From positions 124,001 through 188,000 of the forward strand of contig NZ_QGNY01000004.1 in NCBI RefSeq assembly GCF_003173575.1: a stretch of DNA of 64,000 nt, in the 5' to 3' direction. The notes beneath the pieces were generated by a model that was not told the DNA's origin, did not search any database, and was given only the letters and a program-made list of their open reading frames with translations. Source of the DNA: Pedobacter paludis. GTDB taxonomy: Bacteria > Bacteroidota > Bacteroidia > Sphingobacteriales > Sphingobacteriaceae. Position 1 is the first letter of the stretch. The number at the start of each line of letters is the position of its first letter. Shown one piece after another: positions 51,806 to 60,024 of the stretch. The position numbers and the translations under genes are program-made.

Positions 51806-52330
51806 CTATTTTCTTTTGCCCAAATAAATTTGGAAACCAAGATTTAAACCTAAATCAGAAGAACTCATTCCCCCGCTAGTAGAATTGCTGTAGCCATATC
51901 CTAAACCTGTTTCTAAACCAACATTTTTAGTAATGAAATAAGCATAACCTACAGTAGCGCCTAAGTTATAGGCAGTACTGCTTGCTCCGCTGTAAGAAAT
52001 GCCTCCCAAGCCTACATTGCCTTCAGCAAAAAACTTAGCTTTTTCAGTACCGCCAAAGTACCCACGTACAAATGGACCAATTCCCCAAGATGTAGCGGTA
52101 GAGCCAGAAGCACTTACAATATCCAATGATAATTTACCACCAATTGCAAGATTATCCTTTACAAAATAGCCTGCTTGTGGAGATAACGAGAAACTAAACA
52201 CTTCTGATGTTGTGTTGTAATTGATGTTAGCTGCTTGTGCACCAACCATCCATGAACCTTTTTCTGTTTGAGCATTGGCTACAAAGCCAATTCCTACAAC
52301 CATTAATAAAGAAAGTAATACTTTTTTCAT
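51806..52330 (-). CDS. Small outer-membrane beta-barrel protein
   Basis: 174 residues with signal peptide (1-20, VANAQ). The mature protein is an eight-strand-like OmpA/OmpW-type barrel pattern rich in Gly, Ser and aromatics (YFVKDNLAIGGKLSLDIV, FFAEGNVGLGGISYSG, LGLNLGFQIYLGK, ending in an exposed KRK). Function unknown; a structural or adhesion role is inference. It has its own terminator. Confidence 0.8.
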   Translation of the reverse strand: MKKVLLSLLMVVGIGFVANAQTEKGSWMVGAQAANINYNTTSEVFSFSLSPQAGYFVKDNLAIGGKLSLDIVSASGSTATSWGIGPFVRGYFGGTEKAKFFAEGNVGLGGISYSGASSTAYNLGATVGYAYFITKNVGLETGLGYGYSNSTSGGMSSSDLGLNLGFQIYLGKRK

Positions 52331-52598
52331 CTTAATTTGTTTGTTAATTATTTATATGTTTTCGCACAGATAAACAAAGCAAATGCCACTTAGGCCAAAC
52401 AAATGCAAATCACCTAACAAATTAGTTATTTCCCTCATAATCAACTAAAAAGATGTTTAGTTAACAAAAGCAAAAAGTATTTAAAAAAATTTCGCGATAA
52501 ATAATCGAGGATTTAATTACCCGTTGCAAAACATTAATCCCCACTCTGAGGAAAACAATACACAACTAAGATGATAAAGAAAAAAGACGTTGACTTAT

Positions 52599-53138
52599 TT
52601 ATAAACCAAAAACGTAGGCAAATCGAATACCCACAAAACCCTTGGCATTGGACGAATTTAAGATAACAAGATTATCATTCTTTCCTGTCCAGGCTTCATA
52701 TCTTATGCCTAAATCCAGTTTGTTTTTTCCTGATAAACGAAAAAGATTTCCAATTCCTGGCGACCAAACAAAAAGTGTTTTTTGGTCATTATTTAGAGGT
52801 AAGCTGGCTCCTACCTGACCTTCGGCGTAAAACCCTTCACTTAATTGATATTTCAATCCGGCCTTAACAGGTATATACGTTAAATCTTTAATATTCATAA
52901 TTTGATTGTGCTTACCAAAGAAATTCATGAAACCACCATTTAAGGTAATTGCCAAATTTGATGAGACAGGAACATCAAATTTCAAAGAAGCGCCTAAACC
53001 GATACCCGTAAGTGACGTAAAATTTCCTGATGGCAAACCAATTTCTGCTCCAACACCAAGATTTGTAGAATTCTGAGCTCGGGTATTTAACGTTACGGAA
53101 AGAGCGAACAGAACTAAAACGAGTTTAAATTTAAACAT
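52599..53138 (-). CDS. Outer-membrane beta-barrel-like protein
   Basis: 179 residues with a signal peptide (~1-21, TRAQ) and strands alternating hydrophobic and polar residues with Gly turns (GVGAEIGLPSGNFTSLTG, YQLSEGFYAEGQVGASLPL) and a terminal aromatic-rich FVGIRFAYVFGL typical of the last barrel strand. It lies 3 bp before the gldA gene, so it is co-transcribed with gldA and its function may be linked to the gliding machinery; that is inference. Confidence 0.75.
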   Translation of the reverse strand: MFKFKLVLVLFALSVTLNTRAQNSTNLGVGAEIGLPSGNFTSLTGIGLGASLKFDVPVSSNLAITLNGGFMNFFGKHNQIMNIKDLTYIPVKAGLKYQLSEGFYAEGQVGASLPLNNDQKTLFVWSPGIGNLFRLSGKNKLDLGIRYEAWTGKNDNLVILNSSNAKGFVGIRFAYVFGL

Positions 53139-53141
53139 AAT

Positions 53142-53849
53142 TTAAGCAGTGAGTTTTCTAAAAATATCTTCTAAGGAACTTCCTTGATGAGCCTTTTTAA
53201 TTCCCTCTAAAGAATTATTAGCCACTATTTTTCCTTTGTTAATAATAATAATATCATCGCAAATGGCTTCTACTTCTTGCATAATATGCGTTGATATTAC
53301 AACCGTTTTATCTTTGCCCAATTCTTTAATCAGTGCACGGATATCAACCAATTGATTTGGATCTAAACCAGATGTTGGTTCATCAAGTATTAAAACAGCT
53401 GGATTGTGAATAATAGCCTGTGCTAAACCTACTCTTTGACGGTAACCTTTAGATAACATTCCAATTTTTTTATGTTGCTCTGGCGTTAGTCCTACTTTTT
53501 TAATTACTTCATCTACCCTGGCAGATAAATTCGACAAGTTATAAGCATCGCCAATAAAATTTAAAAATTCTTTAACATACATATCACTATAAAGCGGTGT
53601 ATTTTCGGGCAAATAACCAATATGCTTTTTGGCTTCTATGGTATGGGTTGAAATATTTTCTCCAGAAATTTCGGCCTCGCCCGATGTTGGTTCAAGGTAA
53701 CCTGTTAGCATCCGCATAGTAGTAGATTTACCTGCGCCATTTGGCCCCAAAAAACCTAAAATACGACCAGGCTTGGCTTCGAAGCTAATTGAATCGACCG
53801 CTTTTTGCTTATCGTAATGCTTGGAAAGATTTTTAACTGAAATACTCAT
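53142..53849 (-). CDS. gldA: Gliding motility ABC transporter ATP-binding protein GldA
   Basis: 235 residues from preferred start MSISVKNLSKHYDKQ; an upstream ATG adds 12. It has Walker A GPNGAGKST, Q-loop, signature LSKGYRQRVGLAQA, Walker B AVLILDEPTSGLDP and the H-loop in ISTHIMQEVEAICD. GldA is the ATPase for GldF/GldG. It is preceded on the same strand by an R2 inverted repeat at 53893-53974 and followed by the barrel gene 3 bp away. Confidence 0.92.
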   Translation of the reverse strand: MSISVKNLSKHYDKQKAVDSISFEAKPGRILGFLGPNGAGKSTTMRMLTGYLEPTSGEAEISGENISTHTIEAKKHIGYLPENTPLYSDMYVKEFLNFIGDAYNLSNLSARVDEVIKKVGLTPEQHKKIGMLSKGYRQRVGLAQAIIHNPAVLILDEPTSGLDPNQLVDIRALIKELGKDKTVVISTHIMQEVEAICDDIIIINKGKIVANNSLEGIKKAHQGSSLEDIFRKLTA

Positions 53850-53892
53850 ATTGTTTAATATTATATAGGCGCTCGCAATATTCAAACTTGGT

Positions 53893-53974
53893 CGTCATTG
53901 CAAGGTACGAAGCAATCCTACTACAATCGTTATTAACCCAAAACCTTAAGATTGCTTCGTGCCTCGCAATGACG
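53893..53974. repeat. Dispersed inverted repeat family R2, copy B
   Basis: Arms of 25 nt, 53893-53917 and 53950-53974, complementary apart from a pair of mismatches (CAAGGTACG versus CGTGCCTCG). The left arm begins CGTCATTGCAAGGTACGAAG. The 82-bp element lies between GDPD and gldA. It shares arms with copy A at 39434-39521. Confidence 0.85.
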
Positions 53975-54001
53975 TGATGGCTAATTTTGAAGCTGTAAAA
54001 T

Positions 54002-54922
54002 TTATTCTATATGTTTTGAAGCTAACTTTTTATTATACCTAAATTTATCCAATTGCTCTGAAGCCTGTGGCAAATTATCGCCCGATAAAATATCTGCCCC
54101 ATTATTTACCAAATGATAATAAACCAACTTGGCAGGATTTGCGATTGAACTTTTATCAATATTGCCCATTGTGCCCAAAATCGTTGTAATGCCTTTACCA
54201 TGAAGATATTGATACAATTCCTTATCTGGAGCGCTAACACCATTGAAAGCAACAATTCTATTGTTTGGAATCCCTAAGGCATTTAATCTTCTCAATTCTG
54301 ACTTCTTTTGAACAGAAGCCGAAATCATTAAATCTGGTGCCAATTGATGAACTTCTTTAGCCTGATCTGCCGTATACGTAATGATGATGGAATTACTTTC
54401 TACTTTGTACTTCCTTACTTTTTTGATCACCTTTGCATAAGAAACACCTTTTTTCAAATCGATAGTTAGCAAAACTTTGCCCTTGCTCCAGCTTAAAACG
54501 CTATCTAAAGTTGGGATTTTAAAATTGGTTTCTTTGCCTTCATCATCTTTTAAATTGAAAGCCTTTAATTCATCATAAGTATAATTCCCAATTTCACCCT
54601 TTCCCGTTGAAGTTCGGTCTAACTTATCATCATGCATAATAACCATTACTGAATCTTTGCTATAAGCGATATCAAATTCTATAATTACAGGATTATAAGT
54701 TGTTGCATTGTCAAAAGTCTCGATACAGTTTTCAGGAAAACCAGACATTGGCCCGCCCCGATGAGCGCTAATTAAAGGAAAGCGATTTTCTGGCGACCAT
54801 TTCAAAAATTGATATAATTCTTCAGTTTTATTGAATTTGATATAATGATGAACTTTTTCTTCTTGTTTGCAGGAAGCAAAAACAATTGTTAATGCGAAGA
54901 AAAGTAGATAATGAAATTTCAT
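54002..54922 (-). CDS. Glycerophosphodiester phosphodiesterase lipoprotein
   Basis: 306 residues with lipoprotein signal (FASC, ~Cys18). The GDPD catalytic motif starts ISAHRGGPMSGFPENCIETF (His-Arg, Glu), followed by EFDIAYSKDSVMVIMHDDKLDRTSTGKG with the second His and Asp/Glu metal ligands, and LLTIDLKKG near ~155. It hydrolyses glycerophosphodiesters to glycerol-3-phosphate and alcohols in the periplasm or at the surface. It is monocistronic. Confidence 0.92.
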   Translation of the reverse strand: MKFHYLLFFALTIVFASCKQEEKVHHYIKFNKTEELYQFLKWSPENRFPLISAHRGGPMSGFPENCIETFDNATTYNPVIIEFDIAYSKDSVMVIMHDDKLDRTSTGKGEIGNYTYDELKAFNLKDDEGKETNFKIPTLDSVLSWSKGKVLLTIDLKKGVSYAKVIKKVRKYKVESNSIIITYTADQAKEVHQLAPDLMISASVQKKSELRRLNALGIPNNRIVAFNGVSAPDKELYQYLHGKGITTILGTMGNIDKSSIANPAKLVYYHLVNNGADILSGDNLPQASEQLDKFRYNKKLASKHIE

Positions 54923-55020
54923 GCTTCAAAAATAAGAAAAAATGGAAGATCTAAGAGGTAAAACGGAATTCAGGGTGTTGTGTATTTAAAACGCAAATAG
55001 ATTTACAATTTTAGCCACTT

Positions 55021-55073
55021 AAACCCGATTGCAGCGAACACGTAGTGCAACGAAGTAAAGCGCAAAGCGGGAC
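55021..55073 (+). repeat. Dispersed repeat family R1, short form (copy 4)
   Basis: 53 bp, AAACCCGATTG ... AAAGCGGGAC. Aligns without gaps to the minus-strand copy at 31869-31921. The ends carry CCCG/CGGG. Confidence 0.75.
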
Positions 55074-55222
55074 TGAACAAACCGATTTGCACTGCATTTG
55101 CTTTTCTGAAAATCTTGAACCATATAGAACAGCTAAGAACATTTAAGCTCATTATTTTACATCCAAAATCTTAAAATCCGATAATCATTAAAATCCTAGT
55201 CAAATCCTTTTACCTTATTTAT

Positions 55223-55230
55223 TATCTTTG
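55223..55230 (+). promoter_or_regulatory. -7 element of glyS
   Basis: TATCTTTG (TAnnTTTG) ends 8 bp before the glyS ATG at 55239, giving a leader of at most a few nucleotides. No -33 TTG at normal spacing is obvious. Confidence 0.5.
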
Positions 55231-55238
55231 CCTCCATT

Positions 55239-56882
55239 ATGGCTCAAAAGAATAACGACGAACAGTTTAAAAATGTAATATCACACGCTAAAGAATACGG
55301 TTTCGTATTCCAAAGCAGCGAAATATATGATGGCTTAAGTGCCGTTTACGATTACGGCCAATTGGGTGCCGAGTTGAAAAACAATATTAAAACGTACTGG
55401 TGGAAAGCCATGGTACAAATGCATGAAAACATTGTAGGGATTGATTCTGCAATTTTTATGCACCCTAAAGTTTGGAAAGCCAGCGGACACGTTGACGGTT
55501 TTAACGACCCGATGATTGATAACAAAGATTCGAAAAAACGTTACCGTGCCGACCAGTTATTAGAGAATAAAATTGATGAATTATATTCTGAACTTGCTAA
55601 TTTTTCTTCTGAAAACAAAGCTAAATTCGAGGAGTTTCAACAAGAAATTTTAGGCTTAAGTGATGAAGGTCAGGCGGCTTGGATACCGAGTTTTAAAGAC
55701 GAGGAAGGAATTTTAGATAATGCTAAATATCCTTTTATTGAAGAATCGAGCTGGAGATTTGTGAAAAAAGGTTTAGCACTGGAAGTTGAAATGAACCTTG
55801 CGCTTAAATCTGAAAACTTAGCACAGCTAAAAGATTTAATTGTTGATTATAAAGTAATTTGCCCGATTTCTAAAACATCAAATTGGACAGATGTTCGCCA
55901 ATTTAACCTGATGTTTAGCACTCAATTTGGTGCTATGGCCGAAGGCAGCGATGAAGTTTATCTACGTCCTGAGACGGCTCAAGGGATTTTTGTAAACTTT
56001 CTGAACGTACAAAAATCAGGAAGGATGAAAATTCCTTTCGGTATCGCTCAAATTGGTAAAGCTTTTAGAAATGAAGTTATTGCCCGTCAGTTTATTATGC
56101 GCATGCGTGAATTTGAACAAATGGAAATGCAATTCTTTGTGCGCCCAGGTGAAGATAAAAAATGGTTTGAATACTGGAAAGAGGCTCGTTTAAAATGGCA
56201 TAAAGCTTTGGGGACTTCTGCTGAAAAATATCGTTATCACGACCATGTGAAATTGGCTCACTATGCTAACGCTGCAACAGATATCGAATTTGAATTCCCA
56301 TTCGGATTTAAAGAAGTTGAAGGAATTCACAGTCGTACTGATTTCGATTTAAAACAACACGAACAGTTTTCTGGCAAGAAATTGCAGTATTTCGATAACG
56401 ATTTAAACGAAGAAGGCAAACCTTATGGAAATTACGTTCCTTATGTTATTGAAACTTCAATCGGTTTAGACCGTATGTTTTTGTTAACCATGATTAATGC
56501 TTTCGAAGAACAGGATTTAAGTACCGAAGATAAACAGGATAGCCGTACTTTATTACGTCTTCACCCTGCTTTAGCGCCATATAAAGTGGCTATTTTCCCT
56601 CTAACCAAAAAAGACGGTTTACCAGAGAAAGCCCGCGAAATTATGGATACATTGAAGTTCGATTTCAATTGTATTTATGAGGAGAAAGATGCAATTGGTA
56701 AACGTTACCGTCGTCAGGATGCGGTTGGTACGCCTTTCTGTATCACAGTTGACCACCAAAGCTTAGAGGATAATACGGTTACGATCCGTCATCGCGATAG
56801 CATGGACCAAGAGCGTGTTGCAATTGCCGATTTAGCTGATATTGTTGGTAAAGCGGTGAGTTGGAGAAATTTGTTAGCTTAA
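55239..56882 (+). CDS. glyS: Glycine--tRNA ligase (alpha2 dimeric type)
   Basis: 547 residues, class II aminoacyl-tRNA synthetase. It has N-terminal YGFVFQSSEIYDGLSAVYDYGQLGAELK, motif 2-type RPETAQGIFVNF and IAQIGKAFRNEV, motif 3 in SIGLDRMFLLTM, and the C-terminal anticodon-binding domain (YKVAIFPLTKKDGLP). It is the single-chain archaeal/eukaryotic-like glycyl-tRNA synthetase used by most Bacteroidota, not the proteobacterial alpha2-beta2 type. Followed by a terminator. Confidence 0.97.
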   Translation: MAQKNNDEQFKNVISHAKEYGFVFQSSEIYDGLSAVYDYGQLGAELKNNIKTYWWKAMVQMHENIVGIDSAIFMHPKVWKASGHVDGFNDPMIDNKDSKKRYRADQLLENKIDELYSELANFSSENKAKFEEFQQEILGLSDEGQAAWIPSFKDEEGILDNAKYPFIEESSWRFVKKGLALEVEMNLALKSENLAQLKDLIVDYKVICPISKTSNWTDVRQFNLMFSTQFGAMAEGSDEVYLRPETAQGIFVNFLNVQKSGRMKIPFGIAQIGKAFRNEVIARQFIMRMREFEQMEMQFFVRPGEDKKWFEYWKEARLKWHKALGTSAEKYRYHDHVKLAHYANAATDIEFEFPFGFKEVEGIHSRTDFDLKQHEQFSGKKLQYFDNDLNEEGKPYGNYVPYVIETSIGLDRMFLLTMINAFEEQDLSTEDKQDSRTLLRLHPALAPYKVAIFPLTKKDGLPEKAREIMDTLKFDFNCIYEEKDAIGKRYRRQDAVGTPFCITVDHQSLEDNTVTIRHRDSMDQERVAIADLADIVGKAVSWRNLLA

Positions 56883-56935
56883 TTTAGCCTTAACCACCTT
56901 AGACAACTAAGATCATCTGAGTAGATATAAAAATT

Positions 56936-56965
56936 AACCACGAGTGAATAGCTTGTGGTTTTTTT
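56936..56965 (+). terminator. Intrinsic terminator of glyS
   Basis: A 9-bp stem with one G-U pair, AACCACGAG / CTTGTGGTT, with a 7-nt loop and a downstream T run, beginning 54 bp after the glyS stop codon. Confidence 0.8.
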
Positions 56966-56999
56966 ATGGAATTGGTATTTAAACATCATCTAGAACTAT

Positions 57000-57638
57000 A
57001 TGAAAAATTTATTGAAAATTATTTTCCTCTTCCTGTTATTCAAATCCACAAATACAAATGCTCAACTCCCAAAAATAACTGGAGGCAACTCTAATTATCA
57101 AGACAGTTATTTTAAGGCTTACCAATATTTAAAATGCAATTACGATTTTACAATCGCCTATTATGTAACTGGGGGATGGAGTGCAGCTGATGTTATAAAT
57201 ATTCAGGCCCTAGTTTTGAAAGATAAATCCTGGAAGAAAATATTACTGCAAATTCCAAAAAAGAATAAAGAACCATCTGCAGAACCAAAGGTGAAAATCG
57301 CATCCTTCAATGGCAAAAAAGCCTTACAGTTAGTTGATGATTTAACAGCTATTGGTTTTTGGTCTATTGATAATGACTCGCTAAACATAAAAGAAATCAA
57401 ACCTAAAATCCCATCAGAAAATTTTATAAATAAGGACACAGTTGTTATCGTTGCAGATCGTACGAGGAGATTCTCTGTTGTTGATGGAAGCTCGTATCAT
57501 TTTGTAATTATAAAAAATAATGAATTAAAAATATATAGGTGCGATAATCCTGAATCGTATTTAGGTTTTTTTCCGGAAATTAATGCAACTGCGGTATTTG
57601 TTAAAGCAAAAACTCTTTTTGAAAAAACAATGAAATAG
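57000..57638 (+). CDS. Hypothetical secreted protein
   Basis: 212 residues with a signal peptide (~1-21, TNTNAQ). Mature part begins LPKITGGNSNYQD; beta-rich with Lys/Asp-rich segments and no catalytic motif. Not recognised. It is located 137 bp upstream of the ThuA-like gene on the same strand and behind the glyS terminator. Confidence 0.6.
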   Translation: MKNLLKIIFLFLLFKSTNTNAQLPKITGGNSNYQDSYFKAYQYLKCNYDFTIAYYVTGGWSAADVINIQALVLKDKSWKKILLQIPKKNKEPSAEPKVKIASFNGKKALQLVDDLTAIGFWSIDNDSLNIKEIKPKIPSENFINKDTVVIVADRTRRFSVVDGSSYHFVIIKNNELKIYRCDNPESYLGFFPEINATAVFVKAKTLFEKTMK

Positions 57639-57775
57639 TTTAGTCTAAAAATAAATGTTTTGGAATTATTTAAAACGATTGAATCAACATTAAATCCAAT
57701 ATTTATTAAATTGGAATCCTTTAACTTTTTGGTTGAGTACCCTTTTATTTAAATTAGATACCATAATCTAACCAA

Positions 57776-58615
57776 ATGAAAAAAAGATTTTTGCCCCTAT
57801 TAGTGCTCTTATTTTCGGCATTTACAATTTGTGCTCAATCAACTAACTCCAAATTCCATGTAATTGCATTTTACACGGCCAAAAGTGACTTAGCGCACAT
57901 CAGCTTTGTACACGAAGCCAATAAATGGTTTCCTGCAATGGCAGATAAATACCATTTTAGCTATGATTCAACCTCGAATTGGGACAACTTGAATGCAAAG
58001 TTTCTATCCAAATACCAAGTTGTATTGTTTTTAGATACGCGACCAGAAAAGCCAGAGCAACGGGAAGCCTTTCAAAAATATGTAGAAAACGGTGGTGGAT
58101 GGATGGGTTTCCATTTCTCTGCATTTGCCCTAGCTAAATCTGCATATCCTGATAACTGGGATTGGTACCACAATACGTTTTTAGGTTCTGGAGAATATGG
58201 AAGTAACACCTGGCGACCAACATCTGCCGTTTTAAGGGTAGAAAACAAAAAGCATCCTGTTACGAAAAACTTGCCTAAAACTTTTAACGCATCACCAAAC
58301 GAATGGTATCGATGGCAAAATGATTTAAGAAAAAATCCGGATATTAAGATTCTGCTATCTATCGATTCGACTAGCTTTCCGTTAGGAACGGGGCCAAAAG
58401 AATATGAAATCTGGAAGAGTGGTTATTATCCTGTGGTTTGGAGCAACAAAAACTACAAAATGGTTTATGTAAACATGGGGCATAACGATATGGATTATGA
58501 ACATAAATACGATAAAACGAACAAAACCTTATCAAATACCTTTGATAGTGAAATGGAGGGTAAAATGATCATCAACAGCTTAATTTGGTTGGGAACGGGA
58601 AAAAAGATAAAATAA
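57776..58615 (+). CDS. ThuA-like domain secreted protein
   Basis: 279 residues with signal peptide (~1-20, TICAQ). The glutamine-amidotransferase-like ThuA fold is suggested by KFHVIAFYTAKSDLAHISFVHEANKWF in sections, LSKYQVVLFLDTRPEKPEQREAFQKYVENGGGWMGFH (residues ~78-114) and PVVWSNKNYKMVYVNMGHNDMDY near the end. ThuA domains are linked to sugar (trehalose or related) metabolism, but no sugar genes are adjacent. Role uncertain. Confidence 0.82.
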   Translation: MKKRFLPLLVLLFSAFTICAQSTNSKFHVIAFYTAKSDLAHISFVHEANKWFPAMADKYHFSYDSTSNWDNLNAKFLSKYQVVLFLDTRPEKPEQREAFQKYVENGGGWMGFHFSAFALAKSAYPDNWDWYHNTFLGSGEYGSNTWRPTSAVLRVENKKHPVTKNLPKTFNASPNEWYRWQNDLRKNPDIKILLSIDSTSFPLGTGPKEYEIWKSGYYPVVWSNKNYKMVYVNMGHNDMDYEHKYDKTNKTLSNTFDSEMEGKMIINSLIWLGTGKKIK

Positions 58616-58705
58616 TTTTTAGGTCACAAAAACCAAAACGCATCAGGCTGATTTCATAATTCATGCTTTGAATATTATATTTGTTTAATATCAAAAGTCA
58701 TCTTT

Positions 58706-59113
58706 ATGAAAATTCCTAAGAAATTTTTTGCCCGTCAACATGAAATCGCTGCCGATTTTTTGAAGGAATTAGATAAGCATTTAGATGATGTTGTTTCTGG
58801 CAGAGCGACTGAAATGTTTGAGGTTAGAGATTTCGCAGAACTGATTCATGTTCATCCGACCCACTTAAGCAACACCATAAAATCTGCAACAGGACATTCA
58901 CCATGTTTCTTTTTTGAAGAACGTTTAATGGAAATTTCCAAATCGATGCTACAGAACGTGAGTATGCCAATTGCTGAGATTGCTAGAACCTTAACTTACG
59001 ATCCATCTAACTTTACAAAGTTTTTCAAACACTTCTCTGGACAAACACCAAAGCAATACCGCGAGGCTTATTTTCAGTCTTTATCGCAAAAAGCGGAAGT
59101 TGTCACCATATAA
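58706..59113 (+). CDS. AraC-type transcriptional regulator, DNA-binding domain only
   Basis: 135 residues consisting of a double helix-turn-helix: first HTH ~52-70 (IHVHPTHLSNTIKSATGHSP), second ~95-120 (MPIAEIARTLTYDPSNFTKFFKHFSGQTPKQYREAY). It lacks the usual N-terminal ligand-sensing domain, so the inducer is not clear. It ends within the first of three TGTCACCAT direct repeats before the SDR gene, suggesting it controls the SDR and perhaps itself. Confidence 0.9.
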   Translation: MKIPKKFFARQHEIAADFLKELDKHLDDVVSGRATEMFEVRDFAELIHVHPTHLSNTIKSATGHSPCFFFEERLMEISKSMLQNVSMPIAEIARTLTYDPSNFTKFFKHFSGQTPKQYREAYFQSLSQKAEVVTI

Positions 59114-59152
59114 AACTTAAACTGTCACCATTTTATCTTAAGCTGTCACCAT
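59101..59152 (+). promoter_or_regulatory. Three tandem TGTCACCAT sites at 21-22-bp period
   Basis: TGTCACCAT at 59101-59109, 59123-59131 and 59144-59152, so the spacing is 22 and 21 bp, two helical turns. The third repeat lies 20 bp before the -7 box TAATTTTG (59173-59180), covering the -33 position. The layout fits binding by the AraC-type regulator encoded immediately upstream. Confidence 0.75.
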
Positions 59153-59172
59153 TTTTACATCCGATTTCCATT

Positions 59173-59180
59173 TAATTTTG
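59173..59180 (+). promoter_or_regulatory. -7 element of the SDR gene
   Basis: TAATTTTG fits TAnnTTTG, 20 bp upstream of the ATG. No TTG -33 box is seen; the third TGTCACCAT repeat occupies that place, as expected for an activator-dependent promoter. Confidence 0.55.
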
Positions 59181-59200
59181 TTTAACAAATTAAAAAGAAA

Positions 59201-59965
59201 ATGGAAACACAAAATAAAATTGCTTTAGTAACCGGCGGCAGTCGCGGATTAGGAAAAAACGCGGCGTTAAAAATCGCTTCAAAAGGGATCGATGTAATTA
59301 TAACTTACCAATCCAAAAAAGAAGAAGCTGCAAACACAGTTGAAGAAATTGAAAAACTTGGTGTAAAAGCTGTTGCACTTCAGCTAGACGTAGCAGATTC
59401 CAAAACCTTCGATGCGTTTTTCAGCGAAGTAAAATCTGTTTTAAAATCAGTTTTTAATGCAGAAAAATTCGATTTTTTGATAAATAATGCTGGAATCGGC
59501 ATTCATGCATCATTTGCTGAAACAACCGAAGAACAGTTTGATACTTTGGTTAATATCCAGTTTAAAGGTGTATTCTTTTTAACCCAAAAAGCATTGGCGC
59601 TCTTAAACGATGGAAGCGGGATTATTAATGTTTCTACAGGTCTTGCTCGTTTTGCATTACCAGGCTATGCAGCTTACGCATCAATGAAGGGCGCAATGGA
59701 AACTTTAACAAAATACCAGGCTAAAGAATTGGGTTCAAGAGGAATAAGATCAAACATTATTGCTCCAGGCGCTATTGAAACAGATTTTGGCGGCGGCGTG
59801 GTTCGAGACAATGAACAAATGAATGCCGGTATTGCTTCACAAACTGCCTTAGGTCGTGTAGGCCTGCCCGATGATATTGGTGGTGTTGTGGCGTTTTTAT
59901 GTACTGAGGATGCGAGATGGATTAATGCTCAGCGTATCGAAGCATCTGGTGGTATGTTCTTGTAA
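59201..59965 (+). CDS. Short-chain dehydrogenase/reductase
   Basis: 254 residues, classical SDR. Cofactor motif TGGSRGLG (9-16), NNAG (~100), catalytic Ser in INVSTGLA and Tyr-x3-Lys in YASMKGAME (~162-166). The C-terminal substrate loop is present and FLCTEDARWINAQRIEASGGMFL is the family end. Probably NADP-linked, as the second-position residues after the first strand are polar; this is inference. Its promoter carries the AraC-type repeats. Confidence 0.94.
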   Translation: METQNKIALVTGGSRGLGKNAALKIASKGIDVIITYQSKKEEAANTVEEIEKLGVKAVALQLDVADSKTFDAFFSEVKSVLKSVFNAEKFDFLINNAGIGIHASFAETTEEQFDTLVNIQFKGVFFLTQKALALLNDGSGIINVSTGLARFALPGYAAYASMKGAMETLTKYQAKELGSRGIRSNIIAPGAIETDFGGGVVRDNEQMNAGIASQTALGRVGLPDDIGGVVAFLCTEDARWINAQRIEASGGMFL

Positions 59966-59977
59966 GACTCATCGTAT

Positions 59978-60014
59978 TAAGCTTGTCGGAAATCATTGAG
60001 TTTCGACAAGCTTA
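59978..60014. repeat. Inverted repeat (TAAGCTTGTCG / CGACAAGCTTA) between SDR and NlpC/P60 genes
   Basis: An 11-bp perfect stem with a 15-nt loop, 59978-59988 and 60004-60014. No T run follows on either strand, so it is a weak candidate terminator between convergent genes; it also resembles a common dispersed palindrome. Confidence 0.5.
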
Positions 60015-60024
60015 AACCACAATT

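Larger units (their letters stand above)
54923..55238. other. 316-bp divergent promoter region with repeat R1
   Basis: No gene. It contains the short R1 repeat at 55021-55073 and the glyS -7 element at 55223-55230. The GDPD promoter is on the left half; no clear box could be assigned. Confidence 0.6.

Noticed and set aside
59978..60014. Intrinsic terminator between the SDR and NlpC/P60 genes
   Set aside because: The hairpin has no T run on either strand, so it is listed only as an inverted repeat.
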